Of a stretch of DNA of 64,000 nt, positions 15,569 to 24,124 are shown piece after piece. This DNA comes from an uncultured Caproiciproducens sp. GTDB taxonomy: Bacteria > Bacillota > Clostridia > Oscillospirales > Acutalibacteraceae. The stretch is from positions 758,661 through 822,660 of the forward strand of contig NZ_OY761810.1 in the NCBI RefSeq assembly GCF_963664915.1, read 5' to 3'. Within the stretch, counting starts at the first letter, position 1; the number at the start of each line of letters is the position of its first letter. The translations under genes were made by a program, and so were the position numbers. Below the pieces are notes generated by a model that saw nothing but the letters and a program-made list of their open reading frames with translations, was not told the DNA's origin and searched no databases.

Positions 15569-17938
15569 CTACCCGTCCATTTTTAAAATGCTTGTTGTTC
15601 TTCCGAGAGTATCAAAGGTATAGATTTCCTGCTGTGCTTGAGCGTCAGTCTGCCCGGCTTTATAATATTTGAATGTCGTAGTGTTATCCGAATTGTATGC
15701 AAAGGTGACTTTATTCCCGATGTCTCCCGTAGCGGAATATTCCGCCACGTCTTTCACCCGGTTTTTCACCATCGGGTTACTGCTGTCGTAATAACTGTAC
15801 TGCACATAAGTGCCGTCAATATTGGTTGCTTTCTGGAGTTGATTACTGGCATTGTACGTAAATTGTACGGTCTTACTGTCTGGATAAGTGATGGAAGTCA
15901 AATTTCCTCCGATATAATGCAGCAGAGTTTGCCTGCCGTCCGGCGCGGTAACGGCCGTGACCGCCCCTGAACCCGAATATTCGACATGGGTTATTCTACC
16001 TGCTCCGTCAGTAATTTGATTCATAAATGAACCATAGTAGGCAAGCGTAAGATAGTTTCCTTCACTGTCATAAATCCTGTATAAATAGCCACTACCGGTA
16101 AATGTCTTTTTCGAGCCGTCCGAATATTGAATGGTATAGTACTCGTCTCCTGCTCCGCCAGATGTAATTACAAGATTAAGTCCATCCTCATCAATAATTC
16201 TTGCAGAGTTATTGGGGTCTACCTTAAAATAATGCTCGGTTCCGTCTTCATCCAAATAGACAAATCTATATCCGTTTTGGGCAAGAAGCTTAAATTTCGC
16301 TTTTTCTACAGCATTTGTTCCGGATGCTTCGCTGACTGGGTCGACACGCTGACTTAGATTGCTTTGCCAGCCCCAGCCGTAAATATCACCCTTTAAGGAA
16401 TCTTTAAAATGCGTACCGGAACGGAAATTGTTGTAGGTAATGAAGAAGTCCAACGGTACTCGTTCGCCGGTTGTACTCATGATTGGAGTAGTAAAAACCA
16501 GATTGCCAGAATAGTCGTTAATGTATCCAGTACCCGCCCGGCCCACTGATTGCCTGTGATAACTCCAATAGTCTTCCAGTCCGGCATTATTTGTGAAATA
16601 GATGGCAATTGTCGGATAAACATCCGATTCGTCCGGATAGTTAGACGTATAATAAACATTCCGCACGGCAGCGCTTTCGTCAGCCGCTTTCAGCACGATC
16701 CCGTTATTTGCCGTTCCATTATACCAGCTTTTCACCAGCTTCGTAATGTCCCAAGTATTGAAAGTGTTCGCTGTAGACTGAGAGACATTGAAATAATCCA
16801 AAATAGAGCCACTTATCGCACTGGTTACGGCAGTCAGGGAATTGTCCCAGGTAACGGTCGTCTCAGCCCATGCCGAATTCATCGCGTACGCATTGACCTG
16901 CATGCTTGCGCTGGAAGGATTCAGGCCATCCGAGCGCTGTGCCAGATTGAGCTGTGCACCCGCAATCATATCTCCCTTGGAAAATGTCGGGAGTGTAAAC
17001 TTCACCAATATACGGCAAACCTTATAATTGGTTGTCTCATTTCCAATGTACATGGTTCCCATTGTGTTGTTGATGCCAGCCTGATTATGATATCCGGCTC
17101 CAGAACAGATAAAGGTATCTTGAATGGCAGAGGAGCTTTGGGTTGTAAATACCGTGGGATCAATCGTTATGGGATATGCGCGATTTTCCTCGTTCAACCA
17201 GGTTTTATCAATATGTATCGCAGTTTTTAAACTTCCTTGATCCTGTGACAGTATGCTGAAGGAAAAAGAATTTCCGATTTCTCCGTTTGCATCAGATATT
17301 TGCGGCAAGCTGATTGTATAAATCGGGGTTTCCTGCTTTGAATCAGCTTCTTCAAACAGCACAATCGTTCTGTCATCTTTTTGCTTTGCAGATAACGTTC
17401 CGATTTGATAAGTTTCAGTAAACTGACTTTGTGCATCCTTCGTCTTTAAAATGATATTTTCTTTCACAGCGCCCGAGGTTATAAGATATTGCAGATCAAC
17501 GCCGGGCAGCGCACCTTTATAAAGAATTTTGTTTTTGAGTTTTTTCAATCTTAAAAACTGGTCATTTGGGCTTTCGCTACTGGCGATATTTTTTCCCTCT
17601 ATGATTTCCGATTCCGCTCTGTCCGCGCCATCTAACTCCCAACTGATTGAATAATCGCCGACTTTCAGGGTCACGGCTTTACCATTCTTTAAACGCTTTT
17701 CAAGCCTGACTTTCATCTTCCCAGCGCCATTTTCAAGCTGCCGGGCATCTTCCGTCGCTTCACCATCAACAACGCTCAAAGTATTGTCAATGTCCTGCCA
17801 TGTTCCGGTGCTGTCCTTAAAATGAATCGCTTCACCGTAGGCGGCCATCATAAATGTGCCGTTACTCATCAGGAACGTTTTTGTGCTTTCTGTGCGCTTT
17901 TCACCGAATTCAGCCAAGATTTCCAATGTCTTCTCCAT
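15569..17938 (-). CDS. RHS/WapA-like toxin, N-terminal part ending at a TAG
   Basis: The 789-residue N-terminal part of a roughly 1,980-residue RHS protein. Residues about 1-250 form a capping region (ILAEFGEKRTESTKTF). Residues about 255-450 resemble a DNRLRE domain (AIQDTFICSGAGYHNQAG, TWDITKLVKSWYNGTANNGI). YD repeats begin near residue 650 (YLYRIYDSEGNYLTLAYYG). The ATG at 17938 has AAGGAG six bases upstream. There is no Sec signal peptide, so export must use another route; a holin gene lies just upstream. A strong promoter lies at 18067-18095. The frame stops at TAG after ILKMDG, with the homologous repeat continuing in the same frame beyond it. Confidence 0.85.
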   Translation of the reverse strand: MEKTLEILAEFGEKRTESTKTFLMSNGTFMMAAYGEAIHFKDSTGTWQDIDNTLSVVDGEATEDARQLENGAGKMKVRLEKRLKNGKAVTLKVGDYSISWELDGADRAESEIIEGKNIASSESPNDQFLRLKKLKNKILYKGALPGVDLQYLITSGAVKENIILKTKDAQSQFTETYQIGTLSAKQKDDRTIVLFEEADSKQETPIYTISLPQISDANGEIGNSFSFSILSQDQGSLKTAIHIDKTWLNEENRAYPITIDPTVFTTQSSSAIQDTFICSGAGYHNQAGINNTMGTMYIGNETTNYKVCRILVKFTLPTFSKGDMIAGAQLNLAQRSDGLNPSSASMQVNAYAMNSAWAETTVTWDNSLTAVTSAISGSILDYFNVSQSTANTFNTWDITKLVKSWYNGTANNGIVLKAADESAAVRNVYYTSNYPDESDVYPTIAIYFTNNAGLEDYWSYHRQSVGRAGTGYINDYSGNLVFTTPIMSTTGERVPLDFFITYNNFRSGTHFKDSLKGDIYGWGWQSNLSQRVDPVSEASGTNAVEKAKFKLLAQNGYRFVYLDEDGTEHYFKVDPNNSARIIDEDGLNLVITSGGAGDEYYTIQYSDGSKKTFTGSGYLYRIYDSEGNYLTLAYYGSFMNQITDGAGRITHVEYSGSGAVTAVTAPDGRQTLLHYIGGNLTSITYPDSKTVQFTYNASNQLQKATNIDGTYVQYSYYDSSNPMVKNRVKDVAEYSATGDIGNKVTFAYNSDNTTTFKYYKAGQTDAQAQQEIYTFDTLGRTTSILKMDG

Positions 17939-18066
17939 TTTTCTCCTTCTGTCGTAAAAACGACAATCAAGTTAAAACAATTGTTGATTGACAGTGGACT
18001 GTGGGTTTGTATCCCACCGTTCAGTAAATTTAGAAAACAGCCAATTTTGCGTCTTTAGTTTACATA

Positions 18067-18095
18067 ATTATATTACATAATTTACCAATTGTCAA
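18067..18095 (-). promoter_or_regulatory. consensus sigma-A promoter of rhs
   Basis: On the minus strand TTGACA (18095-18090), 17 bases, then TATAAT (18072-18067). Both boxes are perfect. Transcription would start near 18060 and give a leader of about 120 bases before the rhs start, including a TGGGATACAAACCCA hairpin. Confidence 0.8.
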
Positions 18096-18111
18096 CTCGC
18101 TATTCTTCGGC

Positions 18112-18573
18112 TTATTCAGTATCGCTTCCACTCGGAATGTTTTCTGCTTTGCTTTCCACCTGTGATTTTAAGTTTTCTACAATTTTGAGTAGGAAAGGCG
18201 GCAGTGCAACACCAATATCGCTGATGTTTTCCAGAATGCTGATAATTTCATTGCAGATTAGCCACACAGCCACGAGTGATGCCACAGCATACCCGAATGA
18301 AAGAACAATCCCGGCTTGCTGAGCAGCGTATGTAATGAGACTGTCAACGATTGCCCCGACTGCTACGAGAAGCCACATACACACTTTTTTTGCGATACCT
18401 TGGAAACCACGGTAAGAACTGATTTTTTGACCTCGATACTTTGCAGCGGCAAGACCCGTTCCGTAATCTGCAATATTGACCAATACCAGCAGCAGCGCCG
18501 GTATAGCCAACACGCCGAGCCATGCAGATAATGCGGTAAACACCGCGATAAAAGTTGCTTTTAATTTGTCCAT
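18112..18573 (-). CDS. phage-type holin (toxin secretion/phage lysis family)
   Basis: A 153-aa protein with three hydrophobic helices: LSAWLGVLAIPALLLVLVNI, VCMWLLVAVGAIVDSLITYA and AVASLVAVWLICNEIISIL. The motif DYGTGLAAAKYRG and the KISSYRGFQGIAKK turn are typical of the phage holin family 4 that includes TcdE of Clostridioides difficile. The charged C-terminal tail is also usual. ATG 18573 has GGAGG ten bases upstream. It follows the lysozyme fragment and precedes rhs, the classical order of a lysis or toxin-release cassette. By analogy it could help release the signal-less RHS protein; that role is inferred. Confidence 0.85.
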   Translation of the reverse strand: MDKLKATFIAVFTALSAWLGVLAIPALLLVLVNIADYGTGLAAAKYRGQKISSYRGFQGIAKKVCMWLLVAVGAIVDSLITYAAQQAGIVLSFGYAVASLVAVWLICNEIISILENISDIGVALPPFLLKIVENLKSQVESKAENIPSGSDTE

Positions 18574-18593
18574 TTGCTTAATACCTCCAAGCT

Positions 18594-19214
18594 TTATTTT
18601 TGTTTTATATGAACTATAAACTGCTTTACACCGCCAACATAAGCCCCGGCTGCTGCGCCCGGTCTTCCAATGCCAACTATAGAATAGTAAGTATCATTTC
18701 CAACCTTGCGGCGTTGCCGGAGCGTGACTACGCCCTGTGTGCCCACAGATGCGGTCTGTGCGACTTTGCTTGTAACTTTGAATTGGTATGCCTGTCCACG
18801 CGCAAGCGTCACGTCGGTAGTCGTATCGCATTTAAACACGGGAGCCTTTGGCTTCGGATATCCGTTATAGCCCCCGGTGCGGATGATCGTCGGATAATCC
18901 TTGAAACACACATCTGTGTCCACAGCACCAGTGATGCCCGGCACAACTCCTGCACTTCCGGTCTGCTGAATGCTGCACAGATAGTCAGGCGCTCCGGCAT
19001 AATCGGCAAGCCACACATCGTATTGCTTCATGGTAGCAGCACTGAATCTGCCAGAACGGATAAAATCGCTGTTGGTGTAGAGATTCACAAACCAACCGTC
19101 TGCACGCATTGCATCCCAAAAGGCACGCGCCATAGAATCAATCAACGTGTTACTCGGATTTACGCCGTGTTTCTGTGCGTATGTAATGCTGTCGTATTCG
19201 TAGTCGAACCCCAC
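18594..19214 (-). CDS. GH25 lysozyme, truncated at the N terminus, with C-terminal beta domain
   Basis: The frame begins at VGFDYEYDS and continues through NLYTNSDFI and DVWLADYAGAPDY, which are the later strands of the glycoside hydrolase 25 barrel of cell-wall lysozymes. The earlier half, with the DVSxxNG strand and its catalytic aspartate, is missing. From about residue 125 a beta domain follows (DVTLARGQAYQFKVTS) of the kind that ends clostridial endolysins. In-frame sequence upstream (GKIDFP) joins directly to an HTH-coding fragment, so the 5' part was lost by deletion. The product is probably inactive. It is followed closely by the holin gene. Confidence 0.75.
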   Translation of the reverse strand: MGFDYEYDSITYAQKHGVNPSNTLIDSMARAFWDAMRADGWFVNLYTNSDFIRSGRFSAATMKQYDVWLADYAGAPDYLCSIQQTGSAGVVPGITGAVDTDVCFKDYPTIIRTGGYNGYPKPKAPVFKCDTTTDVTLARGQAYQFKVTSKVAQTASVGTQGVVTLRQRRKVGNDTYYSIVGIGRPGAAAGAYVGGVKQFIVHIKQK

Positions 19215-19224
19215 TGGGAAATCA

Positions 19225-19376
19225 ATCTTCCCACCCGAAGATGGTTTACGATATCGCGAAGCGCTCTGCCGCTGATACCGAACGCTTTCGCAAGATCACG
19301 GCTGGATATCGCCCGGTCTTCACCACTATGGAAGCCCTTCAGGTACTCGGCGATTTTTCTGTCCAACGTCGGGACA
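19225..19376 (-). pseudogene. helix-turn-helix fragment fused to lysozyme remnant
   Basis: From a TTG at 19376 (GGAGGTG upstream) the translation is LDRKIAEYLKGF, then the winged-helix-like AISSRDLAKAFGISGRALRD. Homology appears to stop near 19225, where GH25 sequence begins in another frame. It is likely the start of a small phage or element regulator cut off by the same deletion that truncated the lysozyme. Confidence 0.5.
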
Positions 19377-19414
19377 CCTCCTTTTTCCGGGGCGTTTTCC
19401 CGAAAAAAGGCGCA

Positions 19415-19454
19415 GAAAAAGCAGGGCCGCCATCCATTCGGAAAAACGGCCCTG
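19415..19454 (-). terminator. rho-independent terminator
   Basis: On the minus strand CAGGGCCG and CGGCCCTG form an 8-bp stem followed by CTTTTTC. It lies upstream of the HTH fragment, so it ends the 19638-20375 transcript. Confidence 0.65.
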
Positions 19455-19637
19455 TTTATCATTTTGGGGACTGAAAAAGCGCGGATGCTTTTGCCCGTGC
19501 TGCTTGACGATTATTATATTTGTTGCTGCATCGACATGTCCTGTCCAATCGGCGGACAGCTGAATTCATAGATAAATTCCTGATCGTTTCTGGCAATATA
19601 CCCATGATCACAAGGCTGCAGGTTCAGTCTTTCAATC

Positions 19638-20375
19638 TCAGCCTTGCAGTATGATACAGTCCGCAGCGGTAAGCACGCATTCCTCCGATGACGCCGCGCC
19701 GACCTCTCCGACAGCGCGGTCAAGCTCCGTGGCGCCGGCGGGCAGTTTCATGAAAGCAGTCAGCCCGTTATCATAATCAGGATCGTTAAAACATCCCTTG
19801 TTCACCTTGAAAAGCACGGTATAATCAGGCTTTTCGGCGGGAATGGCGGCGCCGCTTTGATACGTCTGCGCGATCTCGCCGTTTTGCACCACGTAGCCGT
19901 TCGGAGTAAATACGCCGCCCTCGCCCTCCCGAAGCTCCTTGCCGATTTTACCGTAATCCAGCCACTTAAAAATGCTTTCCGGCAGGGTTTCCAGCTTTCT
20001 GACGAAGCCGTTATCTGCGTAAAACAGGCCGAGTGATTGGTCGTCGTGCGCTTCATAGGCAATCTGGCAGTCCGCCATGCTATGGGTCATGTTAATAAGG
20101 CGATCCACGGGGATGGGAGCGTAATTATTTTTGATAGTATCCATCATCACCATGCCCTCGAAGCAGTCCAGCTCCCACTCACTGAGTGTTGCCAGACGCT
20201 GAGCAAGGTGGTTCAACTCATACAGATTTGTACTCGGACTAAGAAACTGCGGAAGATAGTCCAGCTTACAGTTTAGAATCTCTGTTGAATAGATGACGCG
20301 CTCATCAATCACCCTGGCTTTATCAAGAGCGTCTCTGGATGATACCGGGAGCGCAAAACCGGGAAGCGGCAGCAC
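19638..20375 (-). CDS. ArdA-like antirestriction/conjugative-element protein
   Basis: A 245-residue frame with NLYELNHLAQRLATLSEWEL, DRLINMTHSMADCQI and HDDQSLGLFYADNGFV. This pattern belongs to the ArdA-like proteins found in clostridial conjugative elements, which are thought to protect incoming DNA from restriction by mimicking DNA; the acidic composition fits. The first 20-30 residues run through a recombination joint with the plus-strand surface-protein fragment, so the true start is uncertain. Another short minus frame (KAEIERLNLQPCDHGYIARN) overlaps its 3' end near 19514-19660 and may be a separate small gene. Confidence 0.55.
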   Translation of the reverse strand: MLPLPGFALPVSSRDALDKARVIDERVIYSTEILNCKLDYLPQFLSPSTNLYELNHLAQRLATLSEWELDCFEGMVMMDTIKNNYAPIPVDRLINMTHSMADCQIAYEAHDDQSLGLFYADNGFVRKLETLPESIFKWLDYGKIGKELREGEGGVFTPNGYVVQNGEIAQTYQSGAAIPAEKPDYTVLFKVNKGCFNDPDYDNGLTAFMKLPAGATELDRAVGEVGAASSEECVLTAADCIILQG

Positions 20376-20727
20376 CCCGTCACGGCAGGAAATTCTATCC
20401 CGGCTTCAAAAGCAGGAAGTCACCGTCACCGACAAGGTGAGTGCGCAGGCTTCCTTTTCCAGCGGGGCGAAGGGCAGCACCGGCACATGGGAAGTGGAAA
20501 ACCCGTCCTCCAACAGCGTCATTATGCAGTGTGAAATTGTACTGAACGGGGAAACCATAGCGAAATCCACGCCGATCTATCCGGGACAGCACATCGACGG
20601 CCTCACCCTTTCCCATCAGGTTTCACCCGGAAATTACAGCGTGACGGCAACCATCCTGTATTACAGCAAGGATACAAAGGCTTACCTTGGGATGGCCGAC
20701 TACAAAATCCGTCTTTCCGTTTCGTAA
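20365..20727 (+). pseudogene. secreted/surface protein, 3' fragment
   Basis: From about 20365 the frame reads GSTPSRQEILSRLQKQEVTV and continues to YKIRLSVS-stop. It is a beta-rich domain (TWEVENPSSNSVIMQCEIVL, YPGQHIDGLTLSHQVSPGN) of the sort found beside surface or fimbria-like proteins in clostridial elements. No start codon or signal peptide lies in front; the sequence joins the minus-strand ArdA-like gene instead. The following surface gene starts 46 bases later, so the two were probably co-transcribed. Confidence 0.55.
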
Positions 20728-20773
20728 TCAGCCGCTTTTGCGGTTGAAATAAAAACATGCAGGAGGTTTTTTA

Positions 20774-21455
20774 ATGAAAAACAGGTTGAAAAGGGTTCTC
20801 GCGGGCATCGTCACTTTTGCCGTGTTGGGCATATCTGCGGCAGTCCCGGCGTTCGCCGCCGACAAAACCGACACCGGCACGGGCAGCATCACGGGGAATG
20901 TGACGATCAACGGCTCCATCTCGCCGCTGACCATCTCCGTCACCCATCCGATCAATGTGGCCTACGCCATCAGTCCGGACGCCGAAACCTTTACCGCGTC
21001 CGACATCAAAGTGACCAACAACACCAAAGTTGCGGTGATCGCCGCAGTGGAATCCCTGAAAGCCGCGTCGGGCGGCTCTCTGACCTTCACCGACGTTGAT
21101 CCGTCCGCAAAAGCGTGGCGTTCGCTCAACCTCGCGGATTCCAAGAAGTACATCGCGCTCGGCATTTCCGCAAAGGGCAATTCCGGCTGGAACAGCGGGT
21201 ACAACACTTCCACCCATTGGGCGGTGAGCGATTCGCCGTTGCAGGTCGGGGCGCTGAATCTGAACGCTTCCGGCGCACTGTCCCTGACGGCAGACTACGG
21301 CCTTGCCTACATCCTATTCGGACTGGAACATTCTGACGGCGGCGCAGACCGGAAGCAAAATCGCGCTCGGCGTGGGAATCAGGGAAACAGCCGGTTCAGG
21401 CTGGACGGCGGTTGACCGGGCAATGCCCGTTTACACAAGCGATCTTGCGTCGGAA
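20774..21455 (+). pseudogene. secreted surface protein, frameshifted and cut at 3' end
   Basis: It begins with a good ribosome site (GGAGG) and a signal peptide (MKNRLKRVLAGIVTFAVLGI... ending AVPAFA-AD). A threonine/serine-rich beta domain follows (GSITGNVTINGSISPLTISV, DIKVTNNTKVAVIAAVESLK). At about 21305 the frame breaks: homologous-looking sequence continues in the next frame as LPTSYSDWNILTAAQTGSKI, consistent with one extra base. The continuation is then cut near 21450, where the relaxase tail starts. The composition recalls WxL-like or fimbria-like surface proteins. It is a double-damaged pseudogene. Confidence 0.6.
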
Positions 21456-21463
21456 ACGGTCTG

Positions 21464-21853
21464 TTGGAATATGAGCAGTTGGAAAAGCGGGCGACGGAAG
21501 CCGCAGACCGTTTTCACATTCTTTCCGGTCAAATCAAGTCCATTGAGGGTGCTATGAGCGCCAATGCGGAGCTAAAGGCAGCAATAGTGGATTACGCGAA
21601 AACCCGGCCTGTGTTCAACAGTTACAAGGCTGCAAAATATAGCAGAAAATATCTCGCGGAGCATGAGGGCGAAATCGCGCTTTACCGAGCGGCGCAGGAT
21701 ACATTCCGGCGTGTACTGTCCGGGGCAAAACTCCCGAAGATGGACGCTCTCAAAGCCGAGTCTCAAAAACTGGCGGCAGAGAAACGGGCCGCATACAAGG
21801 AGTACCGCGAGGTCAGAAAGGACATGCAGAAAAACAAGGAACAGGAGCGATAG
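21464..21853 (+). pseudogene. relaxase (mobilisation protein), C-terminal tail only
   Basis: The frame YEQLEKRATEAADRFHILSG... to the stop at 21853 is a helical, charged tail. It matches, from memory, the end of MobA/VirD2-type relaxases of clostridial conjugative elements (AELKAAIVDYAKTRPVFNSY, RRVLSGAKLPKMDALKAESQ). The catalytic N-terminal domain is missing. Upstream sequence comes from the surface-protein gene, so this is another deletion joint. Confidence 0.65.
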
Positions 21854-21909
21854 CGATGGTGACGCAACAACAGGCGCAAAGCGCCGAACGGAACGAGGAA
21901 GGTTCTAAA

Positions 21910-22506
21910 ATGTCACGCTTGATTGAAAATATCAAGGACGGAAAGCGGACAGCACAAATTGTTGAGGACTTACCAAGTTTGGGCTTTCGTGTTCGGGACA
22001 TTGACATTTTGCGACAAACTCTACTTTCTGAGCGCTATTCCGTTGAAAACAGAAATTTAACAGTTATTTACATTTACGGAGCCACAGGGGTAGGAAAAAC
22101 GCGAAGCATTTATGAGCGACACAATCCCCGTGACATCTGCCGTATCACAGATTATGGCAAGAATGGCGTTCGCTTCGACGGTTACAACGGTCAATCTGTT
22201 TTAGTGCTTGAGGAGTTTGCCAGTCAAATTCCCATTGAGGAAATGTTGAACTATTTAGATATATACCCGCTTAACCTCCCTGCCCGATATAGCGATCGGG
22301 TAGCCTGTTATCTGGTGGTATATTTTACATCAAATGTGCCGCTATCAGCGCAATACAAAGATGTGCAGATATATCGCCCCGAAACTTGGCGGGCGTTCCT
22401 GCGCCGTATTCACAAGGTCATTGAATATTGGCAGGACGGAACAAGTTCTGAACAGGTTATAAATGACAGAAAGGAAGTCATCAATGAATTACACCAATCA
22501 GAATGA
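21910..22506 (+). CDS. Rep-type superfamily 3 helicase domain protein lacking the HUH domain
   Basis: This 198-aa protein matches the helicase half of the CRESS-type replication initiators carried by clostridial integrative elements. It shows a Walker A (GATGVGKTR, about residues 57-65), a Walker B (VLVLEEF, 98-104) and motif C (VYFTSN, 138-143), plus the family strings RFDGYNGQ and NYLDIYPLNLPARY. The N-terminal HUH nicking domain is absent: the gene starts at the inter-domain linker (LIENIKDGKRTAQIVEDLPS). I chose ATG 21910, preceded by GAGGAAGG. An upstream ATG at 21856 sits three bases after the relaxase stop. Without the nickase it cannot start rolling-circle replication alone. Confidence 0.7.
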   Translation: MSRLIENIKDGKRTAQIVEDLPSLGFRVRDIDILRQTLLSERYSVENRNLTVIYIYGATGVGKTRSIYERHNPRDICRITDYGKNGVRFDGYNGQSVLVLEEFASQIPIEEMLNYLDIYPLNLPARYSDRVACYLVVYFTSNVPLSAQYKDVQIYRPETWRAFLRRIHKVIEYWQDGTSSEQVINDRKEVINELHQSE

Positions 22507-23827
22507 TGAAATTAGGCGTAAACGGAACAGGTTACGCAAAGCCGCATTTTTGCGCTTTACAACAGGTATTAGGCAACTTGCCGTTATCAACAGCTGGAAG
22601 AACATCTTTTGGGTTGTGTATCTGCTGATTGCGGTTTTAGCATGGGGCAATCGTGACAAGCTGCTGTTTGGGCTTGATAGTTCTTTCTCGCTGTTTCTTG
22701 TATTCACAATCGCGGTTGACTGGCTTGTTGCCCTGCTCTTGCTGCTCGGCTTGCTGTGCCTTATATCGGCAATTGGAACGCCACGAAAGGCGCAAAAAAT
22801 TCAAGATAGCCTTGTAAGTGCGGGCTTTAAAAATTATAACCACGAACCGCCGTTGCTTCTGGCAAAGTACAAACACCCCAAGAATCCCAAACTTACAGTG
22901 TGGGAATTTGATGGAAACAACACCCCTTTATCAGTTTGGCAGGACAAGAAAGAGAATATCAAGGGTGCCTTGATTGATGAGATTACCCACATAAAACAGA
23001 GCAAAAACGGTCGGCGAATTATTGTGCAAACCGTTTCCCCACGTTCCACGCTACCGTCAATTATGCACTGGCAAGACAGCTATCTAAGCAATGAAAGTTT
23101 TGTACTTGTATTGGGTCAAAGCTTAACTGAGCGGGAAACGGTCAATCTTGCAAAAATCCCGCACATTCTTTTAGGCGGCTCTAGTGGTTCTGGAAAAAGC
23201 GTTCTGCTGAAGCTGCTTCTAATGCAGGGCGTGAAAAAGGGTGCGGAAGTCTGTATTGCGGATTTTAAGGGCGGCGTAGATTTTTCCGCTGCATGGCATA
23301 ACAAATGCCGTATGTGCTTTGATGAGAGCGACCTGCTCGAATTGCTGACGGCTCTAACGGACGAGCTGCAACGCCGTAAGGCTGCTTTTCGTGCAGCGGA
23401 GTGTTCCAATATTGACGAGTACAACGCCACCACAAATGCCACTCTAAGGCGTATCATCTTCGCCTGTGACGAGATAGCGGAAGTCCTCGACAAAACAGGG
23501 CTTTCTAAAGAGAAAAAAGAGCTTGTTTCACAGATTGAAAGCCAACTTTCCGTAATCGCTCGGCAAGGTCGAGCCTTTGGAATGCACCTTATTCTTGCAA
23601 CTCAACGCCCCTCGGCTGATATTCTTAGCGGACAGATACGCTCGAATATTGATTGCCGTATCTGTGGCAGAGCAGATAATATTTTGTCGCAAATTATTCT
23701 TGACACTACTGCCGCCGCCGACCAGATACCAAAGGACGCACAAGGGCGATTTATTACTAATACTGGCGTGGTGTTCCAAAGCTATCTATTTGATGATAGC
23801 GAGTTGCTTTTGGACGGTCACGGGTAG
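22484..23827 (+). CDS. FtsK/SpoIIIE-family DNA translocase, TcpA-like coupling protein
   Basis: A 447-aa transfer ATPase. Two or three membrane helices lie at about residues 40-95 (IFWVVYLLIAVLAW, LFLVFTIAVDWLVALLLLLG). The motor domain has Walker A (GGSSGSGKSV, 231-240), an ADFKGGVDF string at about 259 and Walker B (RRIIFACDE, about 322-330), followed by LILATQRPSADILSGQIRSN, diagnostic of FtsK/TcpA motors. Such proteins feed single-stranded element DNA to the conjugation pore or to host machinery. The start overlaps the Rep-like gene by 23 bases; ATG 22484 has AGGAAG upstream. It looks intact. Confidence 0.85.
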   Translation: MNYTNQNDEIRRKRNRLRKAAFLRFTTGIRQLAVINSWKNIFWVVYLLIAVLAWGNRDKLLFGLDSSFSLFLVFTIAVDWLVALLLLLGLLCLISAIGTPRKAQKIQDSLVSAGFKNYNHEPPLLLAKYKHPKNPKLTVWEFDGNNTPLSVWQDKKENIKGALIDEITHIKQSKNGRRIIVQTVSPRSTLPSIMHWQDSYLSNESFVLVLGQSLTERETVNLAKIPHILLGGSSGSGKSVLLKLLLMQGVKKGAEVCIADFKGGVDFSAAWHNKCRMCFDESDLLELLTALTDELQRRKAAFRAAECSNIDEYNATTNATLRRIIFACDEIAEVLDKTGLSKEKKELVSQIESQLSVIARQGRAFGMHLILATQRPSADILSGQIRSNIDCRICGRADNILSQIILDTTAAADQIPKDAQGRFITNTGVVFQSYLFDDSELLLDGHG

Positions 23828-23843
23828 TCGGGGGGTGTTCCCA

Positions 23844-24014
23844 ATGGAAAAAGCAAAAAGACAGGGAACAAGCATCCCTAAGCATGAACTAGAAGCCCTT
23901 GCCGAAACGCTCTATCCCGCCATTCGGGAATTTTTTGAAAGCGAACAGGGGCAAGCGGAATTTAAGGCCTGGCAAGAGCAACAAAAGGAGAAAACAGTGA
24001 AAAAGCAAAGTTAA
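23844..24014 (+). CDS. small conserved element protein downstream of TcpA
   Basis: A 56-aa frame (MEKAKRQGTSIPKHELEALA ... KAWQEQQKEKTVKKQS), highly charged and helical. It begins 16 bases after the TcpA stop and is followed by a terminator. A shortened, diverged copy of this stretch, with the same terminator, recurs at 28636-28790. That conservation supports it being a real gene of this element family; its function is unknown. Confidence 0.55.
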   Translation: MEKAKRQGTSIPKHELEALAETLYPAIREFFESEQGQAEFKAWQEQQKEKTVKKQS

Positions 24015-24032
24015 TATGTCCTTAATACAACA

Positions 24033-24070
24033 AACGAGGGATAACCTAACGGCTATCCCTCGTTTTATTT
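24033..24070 (+). terminator. terminator of the transfer operon
   Basis: AACGAGGGATA pairs with TATCCCTCGTT and is followed by TTATTTT. A near copy is found at 28753-28788. Confidence 0.85.
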
Positions 24071-24124
24071 TCGGTGTTACGAATTAAATATCGCTTTTCC
24101 GGTGGTTACAATCTTCACAGAGCA

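Noticed and set aside
15569-15571. Recoding of TAG as an amino acid such as pyrrolysine
   Set aside because: No pyl gene is in the window; nonsense mutation or sequence error is the simpler reading.
16550-17230. 226-codon plus-strand frame inside rhs
   Set aside because: Antisense shadow of the RHS N-terminal part with no start signal or known motif.
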